Assembly (NCBI RefSeq): GCF_037023745.1
Contig: NZ_CP146101.1
Span: forward strand, 1,426,001-1,490,000
DNA: 64,000 nucleotides
Direction of reading: 5' to 3'
Source of the DNA: Streptomyces sp. SCSIO 30461
GTDB lineage: Bacteria > Actinomycetota > Actinomycetes > Streptomycetales > Streptomycetaceae
Positions 33,169 through 42,428 of the stretch are shown piece by piece. Under the pieces are notes generated by a model. It was not told where the DNA came from. It searched no databases and saw nothing but the letters and a program-made list of their open reading frames with translations. Position numbers and translations under genes: made by a program. Every line of letters begins with the position of its first letter. The stretch's first letter is position 1.

Positions 33169-35868
33169 GTGAGCGAGATACCTGAGACGGCGAGCGGCGT
33201 GGTGTGGCAGAGCAGTCCGCCCGGCTCGATCTACGACTACATCAAGGTCGCGTCATTCTCGATAGGCCCGGACGGGCTGGTCGACCAGTGGAGTCGGCGT
33301 GCCACCGAGCAGTTCGGTATCGAAGCCGCGGAAGTCATGGGCAAGGATCCGATCGAGGTGTTCATGCCCGTGGAGCTGCGTCCACGCGGCTACCGGAAGA
33401 TGGCCGAGATCCTCGACGGCAGGGAGTGGACCGGCCTCGTCCCCTTCCGCACGCCGGGCGGAGAACACCCGCACGGCCTGGCAGAGGTCTATGTCATGCC
33501 GAGCGAGACCGAGGGCGGCCGGCACGCCGCGCTCTGTATCGTGGTCGATGTGCGGGCGCTGCGCGGCATAGAGACCGACCTCGCCGCCTCGCAGGCCATT
33601 TTCGGCCAATCTCCATTTGGCTTCCTGCTGTTCGGTCCCGACCTCACCGTCGTACAGGCCAACCGGCGCTTCGCGGCCGTGTTCGGCGGTGCTCCGTCGG
33701 AACACCGCGGGCGTACCGTCCACGACTACCTCTCCAGGCCGGAGGCCGAGCGGATGACCGCTGCCCTCAAGCGGGTCCTGGACACCGGCGACTCCGTCAC
33801 CGACCTTCAGGTCGTCGGCAACGTGCCCGGCGGCAACGAGCGCCGCCACTGGTCGGTCAACCTCTACCGGGTGCACAGCGGTACAGGGCGCCCCGTCGGC
33901 GTCGCCGGACTCGGTATCGACGTCACGCGCCGTCACATCGCCGCCCGTGAGGCCGCCAGCGCCCGGCGCAACCTCGCCATCCTCAACGAGGCGAGCGCCC
34001 GGATCGGCAACTCGCTGGACCTGGAGACCACTGCCCGCGAACTCCTCGGGGTCGCCGTGCCCGGCTTCTGCGACCTCGCGTCCGTCGACCTGTACCAGGG
34101 GCTGCTCACCGGAGACGAGGCACCGCCCGGACACTGGGGTTCCGGCCACCCCGAGGGGTACGGCGGCACCAGCGCCGAACTGCGCCGGGTCGCCTTCGCC
34201 AGCGCGGTCTCAGGCGCGTTGCCATCCGACCGCCCGGACACCGCCCCAGGCGATCGGACGGGTCGGGACGGGGGCTCGGACGCAACCGGGGGCGTCGCCG
34301 CGTCCACCCCGGGGGCGCCGAGTGTCGGGGCCCTGCACCACTTCCCGTTCAGCTCGCCGTCGGCAACCGCTCTGCGCACCGCCCGGGTGCAGGCCATCCC
34401 GGGTGAGGAAGGCAGTCTCGTCCAGTCGACCCTCGCCGTCCCGATGGTCGCGCACGACGCGGTCATCGGGCTGGTGCAGTTCTCCCGGGCCAAGGGCAGC
34501 GAACCCTTCGGCGAACGGGACCGCGCCCTCGCGGTCGAACTCGCCGCGCGCGCCGCCGTCTGCATGGACAACGCCCGGCTCTACCGCCGAGAGCACGAAC
34601 GAGCCCTGATCCTCCAACGCAGCCTGCTCCCCCCGGGCGACCCCGAGGCCGCCGGACTCGACATCGCCTGCCGCTATCTGCCGGGCAACACCGCGACCGA
34701 GGTCGGCGGCGACTGGTTCGACGTCATCGAACTGCCCGGTCATCGCACCGCACTCGTCGTGGGTGACGTCATGGGCCGTGGACTGCGCGCCGCCGTGGCC
34801 ATGGGCGAACTGCGCACCGCCGTAAGGACGCTGGCGCTGCTCGACCTGGAACCCGCGGAGGTGCTGTCCGCGCTGGACGAGATCGCCCGCGGGCTCGGCA
34901 GCCCCAGCGGTGCCCAGCAGGCGTCCCGCGTGGCGCACAAGAACCGCGGCCCGGAGCTTTCCGAGGTCTATCTGGCGACCTGTGTCTACGCCGTGTACGA
35001 CCCGGTGACCAGGCGCTGCACCTTCGCCAACGCCGGGCATCTGCCACCCGTCCTCGTGGAGCCGGGCGAGGAGGCCCTGCTGCTCGACGTGCCCCCCGGC
35101 ATGCCACTGGGGGTCGGCGGGGAGCCCTTTGAGGAGGTCCAGGTCGAGCTTCCGGAAGGCGCCCTGCTCGCGCTCTACACGGACGGTCTCGTGGAGTCCA
35201 GGCACCATCCGCTGGACGAGGGGCTAGGCGCGTTCCGGGCAGCGCTCACCGATCCCTCCCGGCCGTTGGCGGGCCGCACACTCCCGCCGCAGGCGACCGG
35301 GCACAGGGCACCGGCGCCCGTGCCCGCCCCGGGAGCGGGTTCCTCTTCGCTGGAGGACATCTGCGACCACGTCCTGAACACTCTGGACACCCGCCACGGC
35401 GAGGACGACATCGCCCTCCTCATGGCCCGTGTCCAGGGCATGCCGACCGAGGCCGTGGGCGACTGGCGGCTGCCCCGCGAGCCACGCTCGGTGGGCAGGG
35501 CCCGCGAACTCACCAGGGCACAGCTGGTCGCCTGGGACCTCGAACCACTCGTGGACACCGTCGAACTGCTCGTCAGCGAACTGGTCACCAACGCCCTGCG
35601 CTACGGAGAGGGCGAGATACGGCTGCGCCTGCTCCGCGACCGCACCCTGGTCTGCGAGGTCTGGGACGCGGGCCTCGTACAGCCTCGGCGCAGGCGAGCC
35701 AAGGACACCGACGAAGGCGGCCGTGGCCTGCAACTGGTCGGGCTGCTGAGCGCCGCATGGGGCTCCCGCCGCACTCCGCAGGGCAAGACGGTGTGGTTCG
35801 AACTGGCCCTCCCGGACGGCGACTCGTCGCCCGAGCCCAGCGTGGAGCAACTACTCAGCATGTTCTGA
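33169..35868 (+). CDS. PAS-PAS-GAF-PP2C-HATPase regulatory phosphatase
   Basis: An 899-residue cytoplasmic regulator. The GTG at 33169 follows GGAGGGG. Two PAS-like domains (about 20-130 and 138-265) precede a GAF domain (about 275-475) that contains a low-complexity loop rich in Gly, Asp and Pro (around 360-385). A SpoIIE/RsbU-type PP2C domain (about 490-730) has VGGDWFDVIELPGHRTALVV and GDVMGRG metal ligands and LYTDGLVESR. A C-terminal HATPase (about 765-890) has ELLVSELVTNALRYGEGE and DEGGRGLQLV. Such proteins combine anti-sigma kinase and phosphatase activities and control stress sigma factors. Ligands are unknown. Confidence 0.92.
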   Translation: MSEIPETASGVVWQSSPPGSIYDYIKVASFSIGPDGLVDQWSRRATEQFGIEAAEVMGKDPIEVFMPVELRPRGYRKMAEILDGREWTGLVPFRTPGGEHPHGLAEVYVMPSETEGGRHAALCIVVDVRALRGIETDLAASQAIFGQSPFGFLLFGPDLTVVQANRRFAAVFGGAPSEHRGRTVHDYLSRPEAERMTAALKRVLDTGDSVTDLQVVGNVPGGNERRHWSVNLYRVHSGTGRPVGVAGLGIDVTRRHIAAREAASARRNLAILNEASARIGNSLDLETTARELLGVAVPGFCDLASVDLYQGLLTGDEAPPGHWGSGHPEGYGGTSAELRRVAFASAVSGALPSDRPDTAPGDRTGRDGGSDATGGVAASTPGAPSVGALHHFPFSSPSATALRTARVQAIPGEEGSLVQSTLAVPMVAHDAVIGLVQFSRAKGSEPFGERDRALAVELAARAAVCMDNARLYRREHERALILQRSLLPPGDPEAAGLDIACRYLPGNTATEVGGDWFDVIELPGHRTALVVGDVMGRGLRAAVAMGELRTAVRTLALLDLEPAEVLSALDEIARGLGSPSGAQQASRVAHKNRGPELSEVYLATCVYAVYDPVTRRCTFANAGHLPPVLVEPGEEALLLDVPPGMPLGVGGEPFEEVQVELPEGALLALYTDGLVESRHHPLDEGLGAFRAALTDPSRPLAGRTLPPQATGHRAPAPVPAPGAGSSSLEDICDHVLNTLDTRHGEDDIALLMARVQGMPTEAVGDWRLPREPRSVGRARELTRAQLVAWDLEPLVDTVELLVSELVTNALRYGEGEIRLRLLRDRTLVCEVWDAGLVQPRRRRAKDTDEGGRGLQLVGLLSAAWGSRRTPQGKTVWFELALPDGDSSPEPSVEQLLSMF

Positions 35869-35914
35869 ATGTTCCGGGCCCATCGCATCGAGGCCGACCG
35901 GATTCTCCGCGCAG

Positions 35915-36556
35915 ATGTGGACGGAGGGCTGGTCGGCATTCGCGGGCCTGTCCACACAGCCGGTGACCGGCACACCGAAGGAGTGCGAGTCCAGAGCCGC
36001 TTCGCACGTGGCCTGGCTCGACTGGAAGTCCGGCACGGGACTGTTCGTCACGTCCGTCGACCGCACGACGCACGAGCAGAAGCGGACCGTCGTGGGATCA
36101 CGCGCCAACCCGCACGATTACACCGACAACGGTTCCACCGACGTCCTCGTGCGGGACGCGTCCGGTGTGCTGTGGCGCGACGACCTACGGGACCGGCCGG
36201 CGAACGGTCAGATCAAGCCCGCCCTGCGCACCCGGGTCGGCGCGGGCTGGCAGACGTACAAGCAGATCGAGGCCGTCGGTGACCTCGCGGGCAACAAGGC
36301 CGGCGTCCTCTGGCTCTACCAGGGCAACGGCCGCGGCAACTTCGCCACCCGGGTACGGATCGGCGGCGGCTGGGGAGCCTTCACCCAGCTCGTCGGCGCC
36401 GGTGATGTCGACGACGACGGACGTCCGGACCTGATCGCGTACGGGGCGGGCGGCACGTACGTCTACCGCTCGACGGGCTCCACGACCGCCCCCTTCAGCC
36501 GTCAGTCGACGTCGCTGTACGCGGGCGAGGGCTCCGAGTTCAACAGCATCGCGTAG
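35915..36556 (+). pseudogene. FG-GAP repeat protein remnant
   Basis: A 213-codon frame with FG-GAP blades (NGSTDVLVRDASGVLWRDDL, GVLWLYQGNGRGNFATRVRI, GAGDVDDDGRPDLIAYGAGG) but no signal peptide. The third blade has lost its middle (VGDLAGNKAGVLWLY; relatives have a longer DLLARD insert here). It resembles the protein at 1879 and is probably a 5'-truncated copy. It is still an open frame from an ATG at 35915, so translation of a cytosolic fragment cannot be excluded. Confidence 0.55.
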
Positions 36557-36605
36557 CAAGCGGCACCACGGCGCGCACTGCAACGCCCGGCGCCGCGCCA
36601 CCTCG

Positions 36606-36666
36606 GGCTCGCCACCCGGTGCCTGCGGTCACCATCGAGGTGACCGCAGGCACCGGGTGGCGAGCC
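36606..36666. terminator. 28-bp perfect hairpin between convergent genes
   Basis: GGCTCGCCACCCGGTGCCTG begins a 28-base arm (36606-36633) that pairs perfectly with 36639-36666 around an ATCGA loop. It lies between the FG-GAP remnant (plus) and the PHP gene (minus) and can end both transcripts. Confidence 0.8.
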
Positions 36667-36783
36667 GTCGTCGGTCCCGTGCGGTGATCACCGGTCGATC
36701 GGCGTCGGACATCCCATGACCGGCGTCTCGGAACCGACATCCCGGAGCCGGGTCCCGACGTGGAAGTGCCGCCGGCCGACGCT

Positions 36784-38283
36784 TCAGCGAACGTCCACGA
36801 AGACCGGGTTCGAGTAGAACCACAGGTCGTCCCAAGGGCTCTCCAGCCCGTCGGCGAGCGGCTCCACCTCATCGGTGTTCGTGCCGCGCACCCGGGCGTA
36901 GAGGTCGCTTTCCACGCCACGCAGGGTGTGCCGGATGACGAACCCACCCCCCTCCCTGCGCCAGTCACCGGGACCGAATCGCGCCACCACCCTGGTGGTC
37001 GGGTCGGTGTCGGTGTCGAGGTTGGCGCTCGGGCCGGTGACCTGGCCCACGATCAGGTCCACGCGACGGACCTGCGGCCGGTCGCCGTTGCCGTTCGTGC
37101 CCTCCAGCGGCCGGAACCTGATCTCCAACTCGACGTCGGTGCGGTGTCGGCGGCTGACGGTGAGCGTCTCGCCCATCCCGGCGTCGCAGCCGCGGTTGCT
37201 CGCCGTCAGGTCGAGGGTCGTGATGAGATCCCCGGTGCCCACCCAGACCCGGCCGTTGCGGAGCCCGTCCATGACATCGGCGTAGTCCTGCCTGGCAAGC
37301 ACATGGGTCTTGCTGTACTCACCCGGCCAGAAGTCGGCTCCGCCGCGTGTCCAGTGCACATGCGAGTCCGAGGTCGCGGTGATCCACCAGCGACGCCCCT
37401 CGCCGAGCAGCGAGTCCCAGAGCCCGCCGACGCGTGCGGTCATCTGGTCGAAGCCGCCATGGGTCGGGTATTTGCCGTAGCCTCCGCGTGCCTTGCCGAT
37501 GAGCGGACCGGCCTGATGGCCCGGAGCGCCCTCGAAGCCCACGTAGACGTCGGGGGCGGCGTTGTTGCCGTTGCGGAACTCCCGGGGCGTGTCCTGCCCG
37601 TAGACACCGAGCCCGGTCGCCGAGCGGGAGGCGTGGTGGGCGATCACCAGGGGTTTGCGTCTCATGTCCTTCGCGGTCTTCAGGAACTCGACCATCCTGG
37701 CCTCGGTGTCACGGCCGGGATCGGCGGGGAAGGCGTCGTGCTTGGCGAACCGGCTCTCCAACGCGTAGAGCTGCTGGGCCTCGTCGGTGTGGTGGGGAAT
37801 CATCAGCGTGTGGTGGTCCAGGGCCGGCGCATCGAACTCCATGCCCCAGAACTGGAGGACCTCCGGTACGAGCGCTCGTGAGCGCAGCAGGTCCGGGTAG
37901 GCCAGTTCGAGGTTCACCTTCGAGTGCGTCGGGCCACCGTGGTCGGTGCACATCATCCAGCTGAGACCGAAGTGCTTCCCCATGATCGCGTTGGTGACGA
38001 TGGGGTACACGGCGTCGGCACCCTTCTGGAACGTCGGGGGGGTCGTCGACGTGTCGAAGTCGCCGCTGTACTCCGAGTGCACATGGTGGTCACCGGCCCG
38101 CCAGGACCTCCGGTGGTCGTCCCGCTTCCCATGCCTGTCCCCGTCCCGGCTGTCGGCCACTGCCGTGCCACCCGCGACCAGCGGGGTCGCCGCCGCCAGC
38201 GTCGCCCCGACACCGGCGAACTTGACCAGACGGCGGCGTGAGATCGCCGAGTTCTCGGGGCCCTCGAAGTTCTTGTCCTTCAC
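36784..38283 (-). CDS. Tat-exported PHP-domain phosphoesterase
   Basis: A 499-residue exported protein starting at a GTG. Residues 12-45 (SAISRRRLVKFAGVGATLAA) are a Tat signal. The PHP fold shows the first metal motif DHHVHSEYS, then MMCTDHGGPTHSK, PHHTDEA, IAHHASRSATG and TATSDSHVHW, a complete set of His/Asp ligands for a trinuclear metal centre. The C-terminal 130 residues form a beta-rich domain. Tat export fits a protein that folds with metals inside the cell. A phosphoesterase role outside the cell is likely; substrate unknown. Confidence 0.82.
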   Translation of the reverse strand: MKDKNFEGPENSAISRRRLVKFAGVGATLAAATPLVAGGTAVADSRDGDRHGKRDDHRRSWRAGDHHVHSEYSGDFDTSTTPPTFQKGADAVYPIVTNAIMGKHFGLSWMMCTDHGGPTHSKVNLELAYPDLLRSRALVPEVLQFWGMEFDAPALDHHTLMIPHHTDEAQQLYALESRFAKHDAFPADPGRDTEARMVEFLKTAKDMRRKPLVIAHHASRSATGLGVYGQDTPREFRNGNNAAPDVYVGFEGAPGHQAGPLIGKARGGYGKYPTHGGFDQMTARVGGLWDSLLGEGRRWWITATSDSHVHWTRGGADFWPGEYSKTHVLARQDYADVMDGLRNGRVWVGTGDLITTLDLTASNRGCDAGMGETLTVSRRHRTDVELEIRFRPLEGTNGNGDRPQVRRVDLIVGQVTGPSANLDTDTDPTTRVVARFGPGDWRREGGGFVIRHTLRGVESDLYARVRGTNTDEVEPLADGLESPWDDLWFYSNPVFVDVR

Positions 38284-38618
38284 CGGGAAGCCTCTCGTTC
38301 GACTGGTGTGGGGGGCGACGAGTGAGTCTCGAAGCACCAGTCGAACGCGGAGTGAACAGCGGTCGGACGCCGGACGACAATGAACTCCCGCTTGGAGATG
38401 GTGTGTTCGACCTGCGATGGCGGTCATCCAGGCCGTGGGAATGACGGTGGCACCACCCGAGCGGTCCGCGAACGCCGTCCTTGTCACCGTTCCACGGGAG
38501 GTCGGGCTTCAGGTCCCGCCGCCCCGCCTTGCCTCCTCCCCCTTCCCCCGCCCTGCCTCTACCTTCGCACCGCACCGCACCTCGCCGGAACGCGATGCGG
38601 TGCGGTGTGATTGTTCCG
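38284..38618. other. Intergenic region upstream of the PHP gene
   Basis: About 335 bases hold the promoter of the minus-strand PHP gene. The sequence contains low-complexity C-rich DNA (38520-38580) and no credible gene in either strand. Confidence 0.35.
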
Positions 38619-38680
38619 CCGAAGCCATGGGGCAACCCCGAGGCGTCTCGTACGCCTCGGGGTTGCCCCATGGCTTCGGA
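38618..38680. terminator. 27-28 bp near-perfect hairpin after pspA
   Basis: The arm CCGAAGCCATGGGGCAACCC (start of 38619-38645) pairs with 38653-38679 around a loop of five to seven bases (tctcgta). It lies 20 bases past the stop of pspA and should end the TPM-pspA transcript. Confidence 0.85.
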
Positions 38681-38698
38681 GCCCCGGAGGGCAGGGGC

Positions 38699-39409
38699 TT
38701 AAGCGGCCTTCAGCGCCGCCAGCCGAGCCTCGATCTCCGCGCCGTCCCCGAGCGCGTCCAACTGCTCGAACTGCGCGTCCAGTGACGACGCGGCGAGCTC
38801 CTGCTTGCCCAGGGCCTTGGCCTCTTCCCTGCGCACCTTGTCCTCGAAGCGGCTCAGCTCGCTGGTGGGATCCAGTACGTCGATGTTCTTGACCGCGTCC
38901 ATCATCTGGTTCTGCGCCTGGGCGGACTTGGACCTGGCCACCAACTCGTCCCGCTTCGCCTTGAGCTCACCGAGCTTGGCCCGCATCTGTTCGAGGCCCT
39001 TCTTGAGCTGGTCCACGACCTCCGTCTGCGCGGCGATCGTCGGCTCGGCGGTCTTCGCCTCCCGCTCGGACTGCAACTGCCGCTGCAGCGCGACCTTGGC
39101 GAGGTTGTCGAAGGTGTCCGCTTCCGCGCCCTGGCCCGACGTCCGCAGCTCGTCGGCCTTCCTGCTCGCCGCCAGAGCCTTTCCGCCCCACTCCTCGGCC
39201 GCCTCCGCGTCCTCGCGGTGGTCCTGCTCCATCAGCCGCAGATTGCCGATGGTGCCGGCGACCGCCTGCTCGGCCTCGGCGATGTTGTTGGTGTAGTCCC
39301 GGATCAGCTGGTCGAGCATCTTCTGCGGGTCCTCGGCCTGATCCAGGAGCGCGTTGATGTTGGCCTTCGCGAGCTGGGCGACCCGGCCGAGGATGGTCTG
39401 CTTCGTCAT
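38699..39409 (-). CDS. pspA: PspA/IM30-family membrane stress protein
   Basis: A 236-residue coiled-coil protein of the PspA/IM30/Vipp1 family. The N-terminal amphipathic helix (MTKQTILGRVAQLAKANINA) inserts in membranes. The long helical hairpin follows (DQAEDPQKMLDQLIRDYTNN to LGELKAKRDELVARSKSAQA). In Streptomyces PspA protects the envelope under stress. It lies 33 bases downstream of a TPM-domain gene in the same direction and ends at a strong hairpin, so the two form an operon. Confidence 0.93.
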   Translation of the reverse strand: MTKQTILGRVAQLAKANINALLDQAEDPQKMLDQLIRDYTNNIAEAEQAVAGTIGNLRLMEQDHREDAEAAEEWGGKALAASRKADELRTSGQGAEADTFDNLAKVALQRQLQSEREAKTAEPTIAAQTEVVDQLKKGLEQMRAKLGELKAKRDELVARSKSAQAQNQMMDAVKNIDVLDPTSELSRFEDKVRREEAKALGKQELAASSLDAQFEQLDALGDGAEIEARLAALKAA

Positions 39410-39442
39410 GGCGCCTCTCCTTGCGCGGAATGCGGAATGCGA

Positions 39443-41566
39443 TCAGAAACGGCCGCCGCCTCCCATTCGGCCGCGTGTGCCACCCCCGCCGAAACTGCCG
39501 GGACGCCCGCCGAAGCCGCCGCCCACGCCCCCGCCGAGCCCGCCTACGCCACGGTGACCGCCACCGCCCAGCAGCCCGCCGAGGATGATCCCGCCGAGCA
39601 CTGCGCCATTGAGCCCGCCACCGCTTCCGCCCATCCGCCCGGCGCCCCCGCCAGGCCCGAACGGGTCTCCGTACGATCGCACGTCCTGCTCGGCGAGCCC
39701 CTGCGCCTGCCGGGCGAGCGCGCCCGCCTGCTGGGCCTCGGGCAGCGCGCCCTGGGGGTCCACGCTCGCCAGCTCCTCCGCCCGTTCCAGCCTGCGGTGC
39801 GCCTCCGTGAGCCGCGTACGGGCCTGGGCGCCGACAGCCCCGCGGTGCGTCGTGATGAAGTCCGTGGCCGCCGTGACCGTCGAGCGCGCGGTGAGCGTCG
39901 CCTGGTCGAGCAGCGCCCGGGCGCGGCGTGCCGCCTGTTCGCTCTCCCGGGCGCCCGCGAGCGCCTCGTCCAGCATCGCGTCCGCCTCCTCCACCCTGCG
40001 CAACGCGTCGATCGGGTCGTAAGGGCCGCTCTGTACGGCGTGCCGCACCTCGGCGACGACCGCTTCCGCGCGGCCGATACGGCCCTGGAGGTCGGCCGTG
40101 GAGATACCCGCCGCCGTGCCCTCCAGCAGGCCGCGAGCGTCGGCCAGGTCGGCGTCCGTCTCGCTGAGCGCCCCCGGGAGCTTGCCTGCGGCCTCCGCCA
40201 GGTCCTGGGCACGCCGGTCGACCGCGTCGATGAGCCGGGTGGCCTGGTCGACCGCGCCTTCGGCCGCCCTGATCTGGACGGCAGCGGCGGCATTGTCGCC
40301 CTGCTCCAGGGCACGGCGCGCCTCACCGAGGGTGGCGGACGCGAACAGCAGTCGCTGCCTGGCCTGTTCGACGTCCCCGGCCACGGGAGCCGCGGCGGAC
40401 TCGGCGTATCTCCGTCCCATCACGGTCAGCGTGGCCTGCGCGGTGTCCGTCCGGCCGGTCAGCTCGCGATAGGCGGCGTCGGCGGTGGCGAGGGCGTGCG
40501 GCGCGTTCTCCTCCAGGGCCCGCAGCCGGTCGAATCCGTCGGTCTCCGCGTCCAGTCTCCGGTCGGCCTCCGCGCAGCGGGAGATGATCTCGTCCAGCAT
40601 CAGGCGCCTGGTCGCGTCGTCCTCCGGATACGCGTCGTCGAGTGCCTGTCGCAGCCGGAACGCGGCCGTCAGCTCGCCTTGGGCGTACTCCAGCGCCTCG
40701 GTGAACGGCTTGGTCGCCTCCTCGCCGAACTGCGCGGTGGCGAATCCGAGTTCCTCCCGGCTGGTGCGGATGGCGTCGTCCGTCTCGACCAGGGTCTGCT
40801 TGGCCCGGGCGTCGAGCTCCGGTAGCTCAGGCAGCGGAGTCGGCGACCCAGCGCCGGTTCCTCCTCCCGGGTGGCCCCAGCCCTTCTCGTGCGTCGCGCC
40901 ACCGGGCGTGGTGCGTTCCGCGGCCCTGCGCCTGCGGCGGGTGTACGCGTACACGGCGAGTGCGCTCGCCCCGCCCGCCACGGCGATCGGCACGATCAGA
41001 TCCGTGTCGGACGCCCCACGTGCGTCGCCGCCTGCCGGATCGGCGGGTCCCGGGGTGATGGAGGGGACGGGTACGGACCGCCCGGAAAGGACGGCGGCGT
41101 AGCCGTTCGCGGCGCCGATCGCGGCGCCGGCCCAGTCGTTCTGCCGCAGTGCCGGTTCGATCGCCGTACGGGCCACGTCGTCCATCTGCTGCTGGGAGAG
41201 GGGCGCGTCGGTGTCCGCCGAATAGGCGTACTGCCGGTCGCGCGTGGCCACCGCCATCAGGATGTCGTCCCGCCCGAGGCCGTTCTTCGTGGCGGTCTCG
41301 TCGGCCCAAGCCTGCGCGGAGCGCCCGGAGAAGTCGCGTACGTAGACCACGAAAAGCTGCACGCCGTGCGTGTCGTAGAGGCGGTCCTGAGCCGCTTCCA
41401 CCTGCCCGTCCAGATCGCCCAGTGCGCCCACGGGATCGGTGATCTGGCCCTGTCCCGACAGTCGCACCGGGTCTTCGGCGCGTGCTTCGCACTGAGCGGC
41501 GGGCACGAGGAGCCACCACGCCGCCACCAGCAGGGCGGTCAGGGCCCGGGTGGCTATTCGTGTCAC
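39443..41566 (-). CDS. TPM-domain membrane protein with coiled coil and Gly-rich tail
   Basis: About 707 residues. A signal/anchor (ATRALTALLVAAWWLLVPAA) precedes a TPM domain (about 45-180, DRLYDTHGVQLFVVYVRDFS), then a transmembrane helix (VPIAVAGGASALAVYAY) near 220. A long cytoplasmic alpha-helical region with many Ala, Glu and Arg follows. The C-terminus is a Gly-rich segment with a hydrophobic core (GAVLGGIILGGLLGGGG) ending in GRMGGGGRF. I chose the GTG at 41566 because the signal begins there; a longer frame from 41662 adds 32 unlikely residues. Such proteins are found next to pspA in actinomycetes and are thought to help membrane repair. Confidence 0.8.
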   Translation of the reverse strand: MTRIATRALTALLVAAWWLLVPAAQCEARAEDPVRLSGQGQITDPVGALGDLDGQVEAAQDRLYDTHGVQLFVVYVRDFSGRSAQAWADETATKNGLGRDDILMAVATRDRQYAYSADTDAPLSQQQMDDVARTAIEPALRQNDWAGAAIGAANGYAAVLSGRSVPVPSITPGPADPAGGDARGASDTDLIVPIAVAGGASALAVYAYTRRRRRAAERTTPGGATHEKGWGHPGGGTGAGSPTPLPELPELDARAKQTLVETDDAIRTSREELGFATAQFGEEATKPFTEALEYAQGELTAAFRLRQALDDAYPEDDATRRLMLDEIISRCAEADRRLDAETDGFDRLRALEENAPHALATADAAYRELTGRTDTAQATLTVMGRRYAESAAAPVAGDVEQARQRLLFASATLGEARRALEQGDNAAAAVQIRAAEGAVDQATRLIDAVDRRAQDLAEAAGKLPGALSETDADLADARGLLEGTAAGISTADLQGRIGRAEAVVAEVRHAVQSGPYDPIDALRRVEEADAMLDEALAGARESEQAARRARALLDQATLTARSTVTAATDFITTHRGAVGAQARTRLTEAHRRLERAEELASVDPQGALPEAQQAGALARQAQGLAEQDVRSYGDPFGPGGGAGRMGGSGGGLNGAVLGGIILGGLLGGGGHRGVGGLGGGVGGGFGGRPGSFGGGGTRGRMGGGGRF

Positions 41567-41904
41567 GTTTTGGAGGTTAAGTCCGCCCACAGAGGCGCGC
41601 GACCGGAGAGTGAACCGCACTCGGTCCTGCCGGGCGGATCGCGCACGCTGAGTGACCGTCACTGCCAGTGGTGGATTCTAGGGTGGGCACGTAGGCATCA
41701 CTGCCGCACACGGCACTGCTGACGGGGGCTTCTGTTGAACGCACCACTGTTGAAGGCACGACCGCTGAAGGCGCGGGCGAGCGCCTCGATGCTGCGTGTC
41801 CGGTCCAGGCCTGGCTCGGGGACCTGCTGGCGGGCGAGTCGTCGGAAGGACTGAGGCTGTCCGACACGGCGAGCCGGGCGGCGGTCGTCCGGCCCGCCGG
41901 CCAG

Positions 41905-42204
41905 GTGCTCGATGCCGGCTTCGACGGAGCGCGCTTCGACCTGGAACACCTGCGCTCGGGCGTCCGAGACTACCTGTCACTCGAAGTCGCGCCCGAGAGC
42001 ACCGATGTGCTCATGGGGCTGCCCTTCTTCCACGAGGACGACATCGGGCACTGGGAGAACGCCGAGACGGTGGCCGCCGCCATCCGCGGTGTGCGTCTCG
42101 GCCCCGGACGCACGGATCCCGCTCGGGAGCGCTTCGGCGTCGCTGTACGTGGACGTCGCGGCGGAGGAGGGGACTGGGCGGCGTACCGCGAGGGCTGGCA
42201 CTGA
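41905..42204 (+). CDS. Hypothetical protein, true start uncertain
   Basis: From the GTG at 41905 the frame gives 99 residues (LDAGFDGARFDLEHLRSGVR, LEVAPESTDVLMGLPFFHED, IGHWENAETVAAAIRGVRL). The same frame stays open and keeps typical codon bias back to 41695 (VQAWLGDLLAGESSEGLRLS, TASRAAVVRPAGQ), but it contains no ATG, GTG or TTG there. So either a CTG near 41719 is used, or a start was lost by frameshift. The family is unknown to me. No signal or membrane segment. Confidence 0.5.
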   Translation: MLDAGFDGARFDLEHLRSGVRDYLSLEVAPESTDVLMGLPFFHEDDIGHWENAETVAAAIRGVRLGPGRTDPARERFGVAVRGRRGGGGDWAAYREGWH

Positions 42205-42356
42205 CGGATGCCGAGTACGCCGCGGCGGCGGCTCGATGCTGACCATCGCGCCCGATCGATGACGGCTGCCCTGTTCCTCCTCCTGGATGGAGCGGGGACG
42301 GCGTCCCGGCGCGCGTGTATCCCCCGTCTCTCCGGACCCCGGGGCTCCTCCTCGGT

Positions 42357-42412
42357 CACGCCCCAGGGGCTCCGCCACCGACAGACGTCGGTGGCGGAGC
42401 CCCTGGGGCGTG
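42357..42412. terminator. 26-bp perfect hairpin
   Basis: The arm CACGCCCCAGGGGCTCCGCC (42357 on) pairs perfectly with 42387-42412 around AGAC. It lies between the plus-strand hypothetical gene and the minus-strand hydrophobic peptide gene, serving both. Confidence 0.82.
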
Positions 42413-42428
42413 CGCTGACGGACTCAGG

